From assembly GCF_039539605.1 (NCBI RefSeq), contig NZ_BAABDL010000071.1, positions 1 to 56,689 of the forward strand: 56,689 bases of DNA, in the 5' to 3' direction. The position numbers were made by a program, and so were the translations under genes. Shown in pieces: positions 7,253 to 15,022 of this stretch (the first letter of the stretch is position 1; every line of letters begins with the position of its first letter). The stretch comes from Amphibacillus indicireducens (GTDB lineage Bacteria > Bacillota > Bacilli > Bacillales > Amphibacillaceae). Below the pieces are notes generated by a model, which was not told the DNA's origin, ran no database searches, and saw only the letters and a list, made by a program, of their open reading frames with translations.

Positions 7253-8020
7253 ATGATTGACATCCATTGTCACATTTTACCCGGCGTAGACGACGGTGCT
7301 AAACACCTAGAAGACAGTGTCGCCATGGCACAACAAGCCATAACAGAAGGCATTCATACGATTATCGCAACCCCACATCATAAAAACGGGCGCTACAATA
7401 ATCCAAAAAACTCAGTCCTAGCCGACCTGACCAGACTCAACGAGCGAATCCAACAAGAACAGATTCCACTCACGATCATACCGGGACAAGAAGTCAGAAT
7501 CCACGGCGAACTGATCGAAGGCTACCAACAAGACGAAATCCTAACATTAACAGGAACAAGTCGCTATCTCTTTGTCGAATTACCAACAAACCATATTCCA
7601 CGCTACACGGAACAAATACTATTCGACATCCAAATGCGAGATCTCGTCCCGATCATTGTGCACCCAGAACGAAACACGGCACTCCAAGAACAACCAGAGC
7701 GCCTCTATCACTTCGTTCAAAACGGCGCACTAACCCAAATTACCGCCGGCAGTCTAACAGGCAAATTTGGCACAAAAATCAAAAAATTTACCAATGAAAT
7801 AATCGAACATAACCTAACCCACTTCGTCGCATCAGACGCACACAACACGAAATCACGCGGGTTCAATATGCTCGACGCCAATCAAGAAATCAACCAAAAT
7901 TACGGGCAACACACACTCTACACATTCATGGACAACGCCCAACATATACTCGACAACGAGAAGATCTACATTGATGAACCAGCAAGAATTAAACGCAAAA
8001 AATTCTTCGGACTCTTTTGA
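7253..8020 (+). CDS. ywqE: PHP-type protein-tyrosine phosphatase (CpsB/YwqE)
   Basis: This 255-residue metal-dependent phosphatase of the PHP fold dephosphorylates capsule tyrosine kinases. Metal-binding motifs are IDIHCHILPGVDDG at 2-15, ATPHH near 40-44, a glutamate in the PGQEVR segment, VHPERN and finally SDAHN. All are in the order expected for the CpsB/YwqE family, and the length is standard. Its substrate should be the kinase encoded at 1632, although thiT and a defence-like insert lie between them. The ribosome site AAGGAGGT is optimal. Base composition matches the following galU and 4,6-dehydratase genes and differs from the cluster after 12856. Confidence 0.92.
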   Translation: MIDIHCHILPGVDDGAKHLEDSVAMAQQAITEGIHTIIATPHHKNGRYNNPKNSVLADLTRLNERIQQEQIPLTIIPGQEVRIHGELIEGYQQDEILTLTGTSRYLFVELPTNHIPRYTEQILFDIQMRDLVPIIVHPERNTALQEQPERLYHFVQNGALTQITAGSLTGKFGTKIKKFTNEIIEHNLTHFVASDAHNTKSRGFNMLDANQEINQNYGQHTLYTFMDNAQHILDNEKIYIDEPARIKRKKFFGLF

Positions 8021-8120
8021 AAAAACTCACCCTACTTATATAGAGGGGACTGACAGATTCACTCACGAATAACGTTGGCACACGCTAACGAATAGATACA
8101 AAAAAAGGGGCAGATTTGAA

Positions 8121-8996
8121 ATGGCAAAAGTTAAAAAGGCAATTATTCCAGCAGCAGGTTTAGGGACACGATTTTTACCAGTGACGAAAGCAATGCCAAA
8201 AGAAATGCTACCGATTGTTGATAAACCAACAATTCAGTATATCGTTGAAGAAGCAGTCGCTTCAGGGATCGAAGACATTATTATCGTGACTGGTAAAGGA
8301 AAGCGTGCGATTGAAGATCATTTTGACTTCGCACCAGAACTCGAACAGAATCTAAAAGAAAGAAACAAGCTCGACTTATTACATAAAGTTGAACAATCAA
8401 CGAACTTAGCTGATATTCACTATATTCGTCAAAAAGAACCGAAAGGACTTGGACATGCGGTTTGGAGTGCCCGGAAGTTTATTGGTGATGAACCATTTGC
8501 CGTTCTTCTCGGTGACGATATCGTTGAAAGTGATGTGCCATGCTTAAAACAATTAATCAACCAATTTGACGAAAAACAATCATCGATTATCGGTGTTCAA
8601 ACAGTACCAACTGAACTTACTGAACGTTACGGAATTGTCGATCCAGGCGAGAAGGTCAATGGCCGACTCTGTGAAGTTGACCACTTTGTTGAAAAACCAA
8701 AACTAGGAACAGCACCATCAAATCTAGCAATCATGGGACGCTACATCTTTACACCAGAAATCTTCCGCTTTTTAGAGCGCCATCAAATTGGTGCAGGCGG
8801 AGAAATTCAGCTAACAGATGCAATCCAAATGCTAAATGAAATTCAAAAAGTATACGCTTATGACTTCGAAGGTCGTCGTTACGACGTTGGAGAGCAACTT
8901 GGCTTTATCCAAACGACGATTGAATTTGCACTTAAAAACAAAGAAATCGGCGCAGACGTGAAGAAAATGCTACTCGACTTAACTGACAAATTTTAA
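8121..8996 (+). CDS. galU: UTP-glucose-1-phosphate uridylyltransferase (first copy)
   Basis: This 291-residue nucleotidyltransferase makes UDP-glucose from UTP and glucose-1-phosphate, feeding capsule and teichoic acid synthesis. Family motifs are IPAAGLGTRFLPVTKAMPKEM at about 8-28, the IRQKEPKGLGHAV segment, LLGDDI, the VEKP sugar-binding motif and GGEIQLTDAI. A second galU is encoded at 28837 with the same layout but different codon use, so one is probably native and one acquired. Here codon use is like the neighbouring phosphatase. The ribosome site AAAGGGGC lies about 10 bases from the ATG. Confidence 0.95.
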   Translation: MAKVKKAIIPAAGLGTRFLPVTKAMPKEMLPIVDKPTIQYIVEEAVASGIEDIIIVTGKGKRAIEDHFDFAPELEQNLKERNKLDLLHKVEQSTNLADIHYIRQKEPKGLGHAVWSARKFIGDEPFAVLLGDDIVESDVPCLKQLINQFDEKQSSIIGVQTVPTELTERYGIVDPGEKVNGRLCEVDHFVEKPKLGTAPSNLAIMGRYIFTPEIFRFLERHQIGAGGEIQLTDAIQMLNEIQKVYAYDFEGRRYDVGEQLGFIQTTIEFALKNKEIGADVKKMLLDLTDKF

Positions 8997-9013
8997 TGAA
9001 TAAATGGAAAAGT

Positions 9014-9029
9014 GGTGGGGTCTCCCACC
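9014..9029 (+). other. Intercistronic hairpin between galU and the 4,6-dehydratase gene
   Basis: GGTGGG and CCCACC form a perfect 6-bp GC-rich stem around GTCT, without a T-run. It could be an mRNA-stabilising or weak pausing hairpin. Confidence 0.4.
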
Positions 9030-9076
9030 GCCAACATCAATGACTTTCAGAATTTTCAAAAAAGGAGCGAGTGATC

Positions 9077-10903
9077 ATGTCCTATCGCAAACGACTAACT
9101 CTACTGATATTGCTTGACTCACTAATCGTCGGATCAGCTATCTTTCTAGCATCATGGGTCGTTTACCCATCAAGACCGCATTGGTCAACGAGAACCATTG
9201 TTATTAGTGCAATTGCCTTACTCACGTTTCACTTTGTATTCGCCTTTTTGTTTAAGCTCTACCAAAAGGTCTGGTCATATGCGAGTATTAGAGAATTGCA
9301 AGCAATTGTTTATTCAGTCACTTTAACGAATTTAGCAACAGCGATCGTCCAATTCTTAGTCAATGACTTTACTATTTATCGCCGAGCAATGCTCGTAACC
9401 TGGCTGATTCATATTACACTCATCGGAGGCTCACGTTTTATTTGGCGCGTCTTCCGTGATCATTATATCAATCCGAACCCAAATCAAAAACGCACACTCA
9501 TTGTCGGTGCAGGTGATGCCGGTGTGATGATCGTCAGACAACTGACAAATGGTCAAACAGACACGGATTTAAGACCAATCGGCTTCATCGATGATGACCC
9601 AGCTAAACAAAAAATGCACGTCTATAATTTGCCTGTACTCGGAACAACACTGGACATTGAACAAATTGCAGAAACACAAGCAATCGATCATATTGTGATC
9701 GCCATCCCGTCATTACGAAATGGCGAACTCGCAGATATTGTCACACGATGCAACGAGACAGATGCAAAAGTTCAAATCTTACCGAAAATAGAAGACCTTG
9801 CAACAGGAAAAGTTTCCGTCCAAATGTTACGAAGCATTGACGTAGAAGACGTACTCGGGCGTCCGCCAGTCAAACTCGATATCGGTTCAATCTCAACATA
9901 TGTCACTGGCAATACAGTCATGGTCACAGGCGCAGGTGGCTCAATCGGATCCGAAATCTGCCGACAATTAATGCGCTTTACACCAGCTAGAATTTTATTA
10001 GTTGGCCATGGCGAATTCAGTATCTATTCAATTGAAAAAGAATTACAAAAAAAATATGGAAAAACAGGCACAGAAATCATTCCAATTATCGCAGACGTAC
10101 AAGATCGCGACCGGATTTTTAATATCGTTAAACAATATCAACCGTGGATTATTTACCATGCAGCAGCACACAAACATGTGCCATTAATGGAACATAACCC
10201 ACACGAAGCAATTAAAAACAACGTGATCGGAACGAAAAACGTCACTGAAGCAGCCGATGCTTTTAACGTACATACCTTTGTCTTAGTCTCAACCGACAAA
10301 GCCGTTAACCCAACAAACGTAATGGGCGGGACAAAACGACTTGCGGAAATGATCGTCCAAGACTTAGCAAACCGAAGCAAAACAAAATTTGTTGCCGTCC
10401 GCTTTGGTAATGTACTCGGGAGCCGTGGCTCAGTCATCCCATTATTTAAAGAACAAATTGAAGAAGGCGGACCAGTCACGGTGACACACCCTGAAATGAC
10501 CCGTTACTTTATGACCATTCCAGAAGCAACAAGACTTGTGATCCAAGCAGGAACCCTCGCCCGAGGCGGAGAGATTTTCGTCCTTGATATGGGCGAACCC
10601 GTCAAGATTGTCGACCTAGCCAAGAACCTAATTAAACTATCAGGCTATTCAACTGACGAAATCGAAATCAAGTTTTCAGGCATTCGCCCAGGCGAAAAAA
10701 TGTACGAAGAACTACTCGGAGAAGACGAAATTGATCCAGAAGAAGTCTATGAAAAAATCTATATTGGCCGAACCGATCAAGTTGACATCACAGAAGTCTT
10801 ACAATTAATCGATCAATTCGAACAACTTGATAACATCCAAGTCAAAAACGCCATTATGGACATCGTTTTTGCCGAACAAAAGATCAAATCTAGCATTTCT
10901 TAA
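9077..10903 (+). CDS. Membrane-bound UDP-GlcNAc 4,6-dehydratase (CapD/PglF family)
   Basis: This 608-residue polysaccharide synthesis protein has four N-terminal membrane helices (about residues 8-125). A CoA-binding-like Rossmann domain starts at LIVGAGDAG (about 143), and a C-terminal short-chain dehydrogenase domain starts at VTGAGGSIGSE (about 284). The catalytic stretch STDKAVNPTNVMGGTKR is typical of the membrane subclass, with methionine replacing the usual tyrosine. The expected product is UDP-2-acetamido-4-keto-2,6-dideoxy-hexose, precursor of QuiNAc, FucNAc or bacillosamine-type sugars for the glycan's first residue. The ATG at 9077 has AAAGGAG about 10 bases upstream; a GTG at 9071 is too close. 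The next gene in a normal locus, the initiating transferase, is truncated. Confidence 0.9.
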   Translation: MSYRKRLTLLILLDSLIVGSAIFLASWVVYPSRPHWSTRTIVISAIALLTFHFVFAFLFKLYQKVWSYASIRELQAIVYSVTLTNLATAIVQFLVNDFTIYRRAMLVTWLIHITLIGGSRFIWRVFRDHYINPNPNQKRTLIVGAGDAGVMIVRQLTNGQTDTDLRPIGFIDDDPAKQKMHVYNLPVLGTTLDIEQIAETQAIDHIVIAIPSLRNGELADIVTRCNETDAKVQILPKIEDLATGKVSVQMLRSIDVEDVLGRPPVKLDIGSISTYVTGNTVMVTGAGGSIGSEICRQLMRFTPARILLVGHGEFSIYSIEKELQKKYGKTGTEIIPIIADVQDRDRIFNIVKQYQPWIIYHAAAHKHVPLMEHNPHEAIKNNVIGTKNVTEAADAFNVHTFVLVSTDKAVNPTNVMGGTKRLAEMIVQDLANRSKTKFVAVRFGNVLGSRGSVIPLFKEQIEEGGPVTVTHPEMTRYFMTIPEATRLVIQAGTLARGGEIFVLDMGEPVKIVDLAKNLIKLSGYSTDEIEIKFSGIRPGEKMYEELLGEDEIDPEEVYEKIYIGRTDQVDITEVLQLIDQFEQLDNIQVKNAIMDIVFAEQKIKSSIS

Positions 10904-10943
10904 TCAAACTGTAATCATATGATGTATATTTTTTAACAAATCT

Positions 10944-10985
10944 CAGTTAAAATAAAAGTTAAGTCTAAGAATGTGAGTTTAACTG
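10944..10985. repeat. Inverted repeat between the dehydratase and the broken transferase
   Basis: CAGTTAAA at 10944-10951 and TTTAACTG at 10978-10985 are perfect complements 26 bases apart. There is no T-run. It may be a regulatory or recombination-associated hairpin at the edge of the original locus. Confidence 0.3.
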
Positions 10986-11016
10986 ACAAGTAACAGTACA
11001 CAGGGGGAAAACAATC

Positions 11017-11203
11017 ATGAGCTACAATGACCATCAAGAGACTAATCGACATTTTATTATCACTATTAGGCATCATTTTGTTATCCCCCATTTTTCTTAT
11101 TCTAATTATTGCTATTAAAATTGACTCGCGAGGACCCGTGCTTTTCAAACAAAAGCGCATCGGGCTCCACAAGAGTCATTTTTGGATGTTGAGGTATGGT
11201 TAA
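11017..11203 (+). pseudogene. Truncated initiating sugar transferase (N-terminal 58 residues)
   Basis: Reading from the ATG at 11027, 58 codons match the start of the undecaprenyl-phosphate sugar phosphotransferases: IKRLIDILLSLLGIILLSPIF (membrane helix), then SRGPVLFKQKRIG. The conserved continuation (KFRTM and the catalytic DE region) is absent, and a stop follows at 11201. The ribosome site GGGGG at 11003-11007 is set for an ATG at 11017, which is in another frame. So either a frameshift lies between 11017 and 11027, or the start was also altered. An intact homologue is encoded at 14402. The break marks where the native capsule locus ends and the acquired cluster begins. Confidence 0.75.
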
Positions 11204-11263
11204 ATTACGCGCAAAGAGAGTGAAATATAAGTAGGCATTGAAAACAACGTGGGGCTATTTTTG

Positions 11264-11350
11264 ATGAAACTGGTTGCTATGATTGCAATATTGGGAATTT
11301 TTAATGTGGTAGCTGTTCGAAAATTAAAGGGATTCAAAAGCAAGGCGTGA
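11264..11350 (+). CDS. Possible 28-residue single-helix peptide
   Basis: ATG at 11264 opens a 28-codon frame encoding a short hydrophobic helix (about residues 3-18) followed by a basic tail with several lysines, ending at TGA 11350. A weak GGGGC lies about 11 bases upstream. Short hydrophobic-basic peptides occur as small membrane proteins, but there is no family match I can name, and the surrounding DNA (11204-11650) is otherwise degenerate. Could be chance. Confidence 0.2.
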   Translation: MKLVAMIAILGIFNVVAVRKLKGFKSKA

Positions 11351-11668
11351 GAAAGTGCGGACCGCTGATTTAAAGGGCTGGATATGGAGATTAGGGGACT
11401 ATATAAAATGTGCGGATGCGAGTGGCTGATAATGCATGTAAAGTTACTCGTGAAGATGCTAAAGGCAAAGCGGATTTAGAAGATGAGAAGTACAAAGCAA
11501 GGATCAAATAACAAAAGTAAAGAGTGATTTTATTGAACATGTCAAAAGGACACAAAATAAATTGTAGAAGGATAAGAGTTAATCCTATTGAATTCGATGC
11601 GCTTTAAAGTCAACTGAAAAGGATTTCTTTAGAACTCAAATTAATGATTAATTTACAAGGTGAGAACA

Positions 11669-12022
11669 ATGGATAAAAAACCCGATGGCTTTACTTTAAT
11701 AGAATTAATTGTTACAATCGCAATACTAGGCATCGTTGCTGCGATAGCTATTCCTAGATTAACTGGGTTTAAAAACATGGCAGATGAAAGGGTATGTGTT
11801 GCTAATCGAAAAATTGTAGAAAAGACGTACACCGCTTTTCTGCTTGAGAACGAGATAGGTGACGTTGGTTTTAATAGTTTTATGTTAGCGAATTTTAATG
11901 AAGTCTGTCCATCTGTCGGTGTGATCGGTTATGAAGATGATAAGGTTAAGTGCAGTGTACATGAAGTTGGAAGTGAAAGTGATGAAGATGATCCGTCTGG
12001 GGATGAAGTTCCTTGGTTATAA
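11669..12022 (+). CDS. Orphan type IV pilin-like protein with prepilin signal
   Basis: The 117-residue product starts with a short positive leader and the class III signal GFTLIEL at residues 7-13. Prepilin peptidase would cut after G7, leaving F8 as the first residue and glutamate 12 at the +5 position. A hydrophobic helix (about 9-28) follows. The remainder is short, has three cysteines (43, 80, 95) and ends in an acidic, serine-rich tail. No pilus or secretion ATPase, platform protein or peptidase gene is nearby, so it would need machinery encoded elsewhere (for example competence genes). The ATG at 11669 has AAGGTGAG upstream. It sits in the degenerate scar between two capsule segments, so it may be a relic. 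Confidence 0.6.
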   Translation: MDKKPDGFTLIELIVTIAILGIVAAIAIPRLTGFKNMADERVCVANRKIVEKTYTAFLLENEIGDVGFNSFMLANFNEVCPSVGVIGYEDDKVKCSVHEVGSESDEDDPSGDEVPWL

Positions 12023-12274
12023 ACGGCTCTCCGCTATCTAGTGTTGAAGTATTAAATTGCTAGTGATAATTTAGTACAATTGTTTTGAATCACTTCATGA
12101 TGTATCTACTATTGACAGTGACTTGCTCAAAGCCAAATGGGACAAAGGAATGAGTTCAATTGCTCACTCAACATTCACCACCTGTTACGCAAATAACTGG
12201 GCTCGATTTAGATTTTAAGCAGTCAGTTGAATTAAACACAATATAGCGAGGAACCTTATAAACTTTTTATTGAG
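12023..12274. other. Gene-free stretch with a possible coding remnant
   Basis: No gene with a start and ribosome site is visible. From about 12090 to 12215 the plus strand has an open frame with normal-looking composition, ending in a NNWARFRF-type C-terminus and a TAA. It looks like the tail of a lost gene, which I do not recognise. Confidence 0.25.
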
Positions 12275-12686
12275 TCGAAAAGACAATTACAGGCTTACAA
12301 TTAGTTGTTTAAATGATCGTAGAGTTCTGTAATTAATTACTAATTCGGCAAACTCTTCTATTGGATGTATATGGCGAGGAGAGTATCGGAATAAAATTAC
12401 TATATACGGTATGTGATAAATGTTCTCATACAATATATTGCGCAAATTTCATCTATTTAATATATTCATTTCGACGTGAGTATGCTAATAGGATTACAAG
12501 ATATAGTAGCTCAAAAATATCGGACCACAACATTTAGAATTGAAAAACTGTAATTTGTAATTAACTCGAAAAGATAATTACAGGCTTAAAGCCAGTAAAA
12601 TCAAGGCTTGCAGAGATTTTGTAATTTGTAATTAAGAATTCGCCAAACTTTTTATGTATTTAACGCCGAATCGACGTGAGTATGCT
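12275..12686. repeat. Pair of decayed direct repeats in the junction region
   Basis: Two copies of a roughly 120-210 base element lie head to tail. The left edge matches at 12275-12297 and 12566-12588 (22 of 23 bases, TCGAAAAGAYAATTACAGGC core). The right edge has an identical 16-mer, TCGACGTGAGTATGCT, at 12471-12486 and 12671-12686. Between them an AATTCGGCAAACTCTT / AATTCGCCAAACTTTT pair also aligns. The first copy carries extra sequence. No coding sequence is seen in the region. Confidence 0.6.
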
Positions 12687-12787
12687 GAAAGGATAAAGAG
12701 GCTGTAAGTCAGTGATATCAAGGGTTTGAACAGAAAAACAAAAATGTACATTTTGAAAAATCAACATAATACATAAATTTGAAAATT

Positions 12788-12812
12788 AAGGTGCTCAACA
12801 TAGGAGCACTTG
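12788..12812 (+). promoter_or_regulatory. Hairpin ahead of the acquired polysaccharide cluster
   Basis: GTGCTC at 12791-12796 pairs with GAGCAC at 12804-12809, extended by A-T pairs. It lies about 45 bases before the first gene of the cluster. The T-run is weak, so it may be a pause or leader hairpin and not a full terminator. Confidence 0.35.
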
Positions 12813-12855
12813 TACTTACATAGGAAATTACATTACATGAAGTGAGGTATGGAAG

Positions 12856-13536
12856 ATGAATTATTTAGTAGTAGTAGCACATCCAGATGATGAAGTTTTA
12901 GGCGCAGGAGCGACTATGTATAAACTGGCACAGGAAGGTCATACAGTGAATGTGTGTATTATGTCTGGAGAAGTTAAAGCAAGAAACCATAGACCTGAAA
13001 CTGATGAACTTCTTGAGGATGTTAATAACTCATTAAGCTTATTAGGCGTTAAAAAAGTCATTAAAGGCGAATTTCCAAATATCGAATTCAATACAGTACC
13101 TCATCTCAAATTAGTTCAATTCATAGAAAAAGCAATGGAAGAAACTAGGTCTGAAGTTGTTTTCACACATCACCCATCAGATTTAAATAATGATCATCTA
13201 CATACGTCTCTTGCATGCCAAGCTGCAGTAAGACTTTTTCAACGAAGACCAGAAGTTAGTCCATTAAAAGAACTTCTATTTATGGAAGTACCTTCAGCTA
13301 CTGAGTGGGCATTAAATAAATCTATGAATCAGTTCAACCCAAATACATTTATCGAAGTAGGAGAAGAGGCTGTAGATAAGAAGATAGAAGCTCTATCTAT
13401 GTATAGAGGAGTAATGAGACCCTATCCACATCCTAGAAGCAATGAAGCTTTAAAAGGTCTTGCTGCTTATAGAGGCGGACAGGCCGGAATGGTTTACGCT
13501 GAAAGCTTTGAAAGTGTGTTTAGAAGAGGGTTTTAA
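12856..13536 (+). CDS. PIG-L (LmbE-like) family deacetylase
   Basis: This 226-residue zinc hydrolase of the PIG-L/LmbE fold removes acetyl groups from N-acetylated sugars. The metal motif AHPDDE is at residues 8-13 and the second ligand region HHPSDLNNDH near 111-120. It is the first gene of a long co-directional cluster, 42 bases before a formyltransferase gene. That adjacency suggests the pair converts an N-acetyl sugar into an N-formyl sugar, on a nucleotide-, lipid- or polymer-linked substrate. This is inference; the true substrate is not visible. Codon use is much more A/T-rich at third positions than in the capsule genes before 11000, consistent with transfer. Confidence 0.85.
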   Translation: MNYLVVVAHPDDEVLGAGATMYKLAQEGHTVNVCIMSGEVKARNHRPETDELLEDVNNSLSLLGVKKVIKGEFPNIEFNTVPHLKLVQFIEKAMEETRSEVVFTHHPSDLNNDHLHTSLACQAAVRLFQRRPEVSPLKELLFMEVPSATEWALNKSMNQFNPNTFIEVGEEAVDKKIEALSMYRGVMRPYPHPRSNEALKGLAAYRGGQAGMVYAESFESVFRRGF

Positions 13537-13578
13537 TTTCTAGCAAACTCAACATTAAATTGGAGAGGAATTGAAAAT

Positions 13579-14400
13579 ATGAAGAAGAAAAGTGCATTTA
13601 CAACTTGTGTCCAACTGGGTTTAAGTTGTATTGAAGAGATATATAGAATCGGTGGAAAATTAGATCTTCTTATTACATTGAAAGATGAAAAGGCGAAGAA
13701 CAAGTCTGGAAGGATCTATCTTGATGAAATAGCTGAAAGAGAGAGTACGCCACTTCTAAAAATCAATAATATTAACGATCCTGAGGTCATTGAAGCTCTT
13801 AAAAAGCATGAGATTGATTGGCTTTTCATTATTGGTTGGTCACAGATTGCTAAGAAAGAAGTTTTAGAAACACCGACCAATGGTTGTATTGGAATGCATC
13901 CTACACTTTTGCCTGTTGGTAGAGGTAGAGCAGCTATTCCATGGGCTATTATTAAAGGGCTAGATAAGACTGGTGTTACTATGTTCAAGCTTGATGAAGG
14001 TGTAGACACTGGTGACATTATCGGTCAGGGTGTTATTGAGATTAATGAGAACACTACAGCAACAGATCTATACAAGAAGGTTGATGAGATGCATGTAGAG
14101 CTAATATCAAAGTATTGGGATGCTATTGTTAATGACAGAGTAGTTCTTACAAAGCAAGATGAGTCTAAGGCTACTGAGTGGCCAGGAAGAAAACCTGAAG
14201 ATGGGGAGCTTCTGAGTTCAATGACAATGGATGAAGCAGACAAACTAGTTAGGGCAGTTGCACATCCTTATCCAGGAGCTTTTTATAAAGTTGGAGATAA
14301 GATAATTAGAATTTGGTCAGCTAAGGTTGATCCAAATGAAGGAGAAATAAAACTAAGCAATGGGTACTTAACACCGATCGATTATGAAATAGAGGGATAG
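13579..14400 (+). CDS. Formyltransferase-like protein with a variant active-site motif
   Basis: This 273-residue protein has the fold of methionyl-tRNA and sugar N-formyltransferases, which use 10-formyl-tetrahydrofolate. The core is GMHPTLLPVGRGRA at 105-118 and LDEGVDTGDI at 138-147. In the family the catalytic triad is Asn-x-His plus Asp. Here His107 and Asp143 are present but the Asn position is Gly105. The rest of the loop is well conserved, so this looks like a distinct subfamily and not a dead copy. A C-terminal domain with VAHPYPGAFY, common in sugar formyltransferases, follows. It lies directly after the PIG-L deacetylase gene and one base before the initiating transferase gene, suggesting action on an early glycan sugar. 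Confidence 0.8.
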   Translation: MKKKSAFTTCVQLGLSCIEEIYRIGGKLDLLITLKDEKAKNKSGRIYLDEIAERESTPLLKINNINDPEVIEALKKHEIDWLFIIGWSQIAKKEVLETPTNGCIGMHPTLLPVGRGRAAIPWAIIKGLDKTGVTMFKLDEGVDTGDIIGQGVIEINENTTATDLYKKVDEMHVELISKYWDAIVNDRVVLTKQDESKATEWPGRKPEDGELLSSMTMDEADKLVRAVAHPYPGAFYKVGDKIIRIWSAKVDPNEGEIKLSNGYLTPIDYEIEG

Positions 14401-14401
14401 T

Positions 14402-15022
14402 ATGCAGAAGGCAATTAAAAGGTTAATAGATATCATTCTTTCATTAATAGTATTAATAGCATTTTTGCCTATATGGATTATCGTTGCCATTCTTATTAAA
14501 ACAACCTCAAAAGGACCTATTTTCTTTCTACAAGATAGACCAGGGCAACACAAGAAGATATTCAAGGTTTATAAGTTTAGAACCATGAAGCCTGGATCTG
14601 AAAAGATGGTTAAAGGGCAAGAAGTTATGAAGGATGATGACAGAGTAACTTCCATAGGTAAGTTTTTAAGAAGAACAAAGATAGATGAAATTCCACAGGT
14701 GCTTAATGTTCTAAAGGGTGAAATGAGTCTTGTTGGCCCAAGGCCAGAAAGAATCGCATCTCTTGAGGAGTACGATGAGGAGATTTCAAAGAGGCTTAAT
14801 ATGAGGCCTGGCATGACTGGACTGGCTCAGGTGAGTGGGAATATTCATTTGAACCTTCAGGATAGATATAAACATGATGTTTACTATGTGGAACATTATA
14901 GTTTGTGGCTTGATGTCAAGATTATCTTTAGAACCGTAGGTGTTGTATTGTTTGGTGAAGATAGATATGTGGATAAGCGTTTGGTTGATCTAAATTCTGC
15001 TCAGAGAGGCACATCGGTATGA
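14402..15022 (+). CDS. Initiating undecaprenyl-phosphate sugar phosphotransferase (PglC-like)
   Basis: This 206-residue monotopic phosphoglycosyl transferase attaches the first sugar-phosphate to undecaprenyl phosphate. It has an N-terminal re-entrant hydrophobic helix (about 11-33), SKGPIFFLQDRPG, the KFRTMKPG motif, RRTKIDEIPQ with the catalytic Asp-Glu pair, and MSLVGPRPE. The length fits the short PglC-type class without an extra N-terminal domain. It is the intact counterpart of the truncated gene at 11027. Its stop overlaps the next gene by 4 bases. With the 4,6-dehydratase at 9077 and the reductase-like gene at 15019, the first sugar is probably a 6-deoxy-HexNAc (inference). Confidence 0.92.
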   Translation: MQKAIKRLIDIILSLIVLIAFLPIWIIVAILIKTTSKGPIFFLQDRPGQHKKIFKVYKFRTMKPGSEKMVKGQEVMKDDDRVTSIGKFLRRTKIDEIPQVLNVLKGEMSLVGPRPERIASLEEYDEEISKRLNMRPGMTGLAQVSGNIHLNLQDRYKHDVYYVEHYSLWLDVKIIFRTVGVVLFGEDRYVDKRLVDLNSAQRGTSV

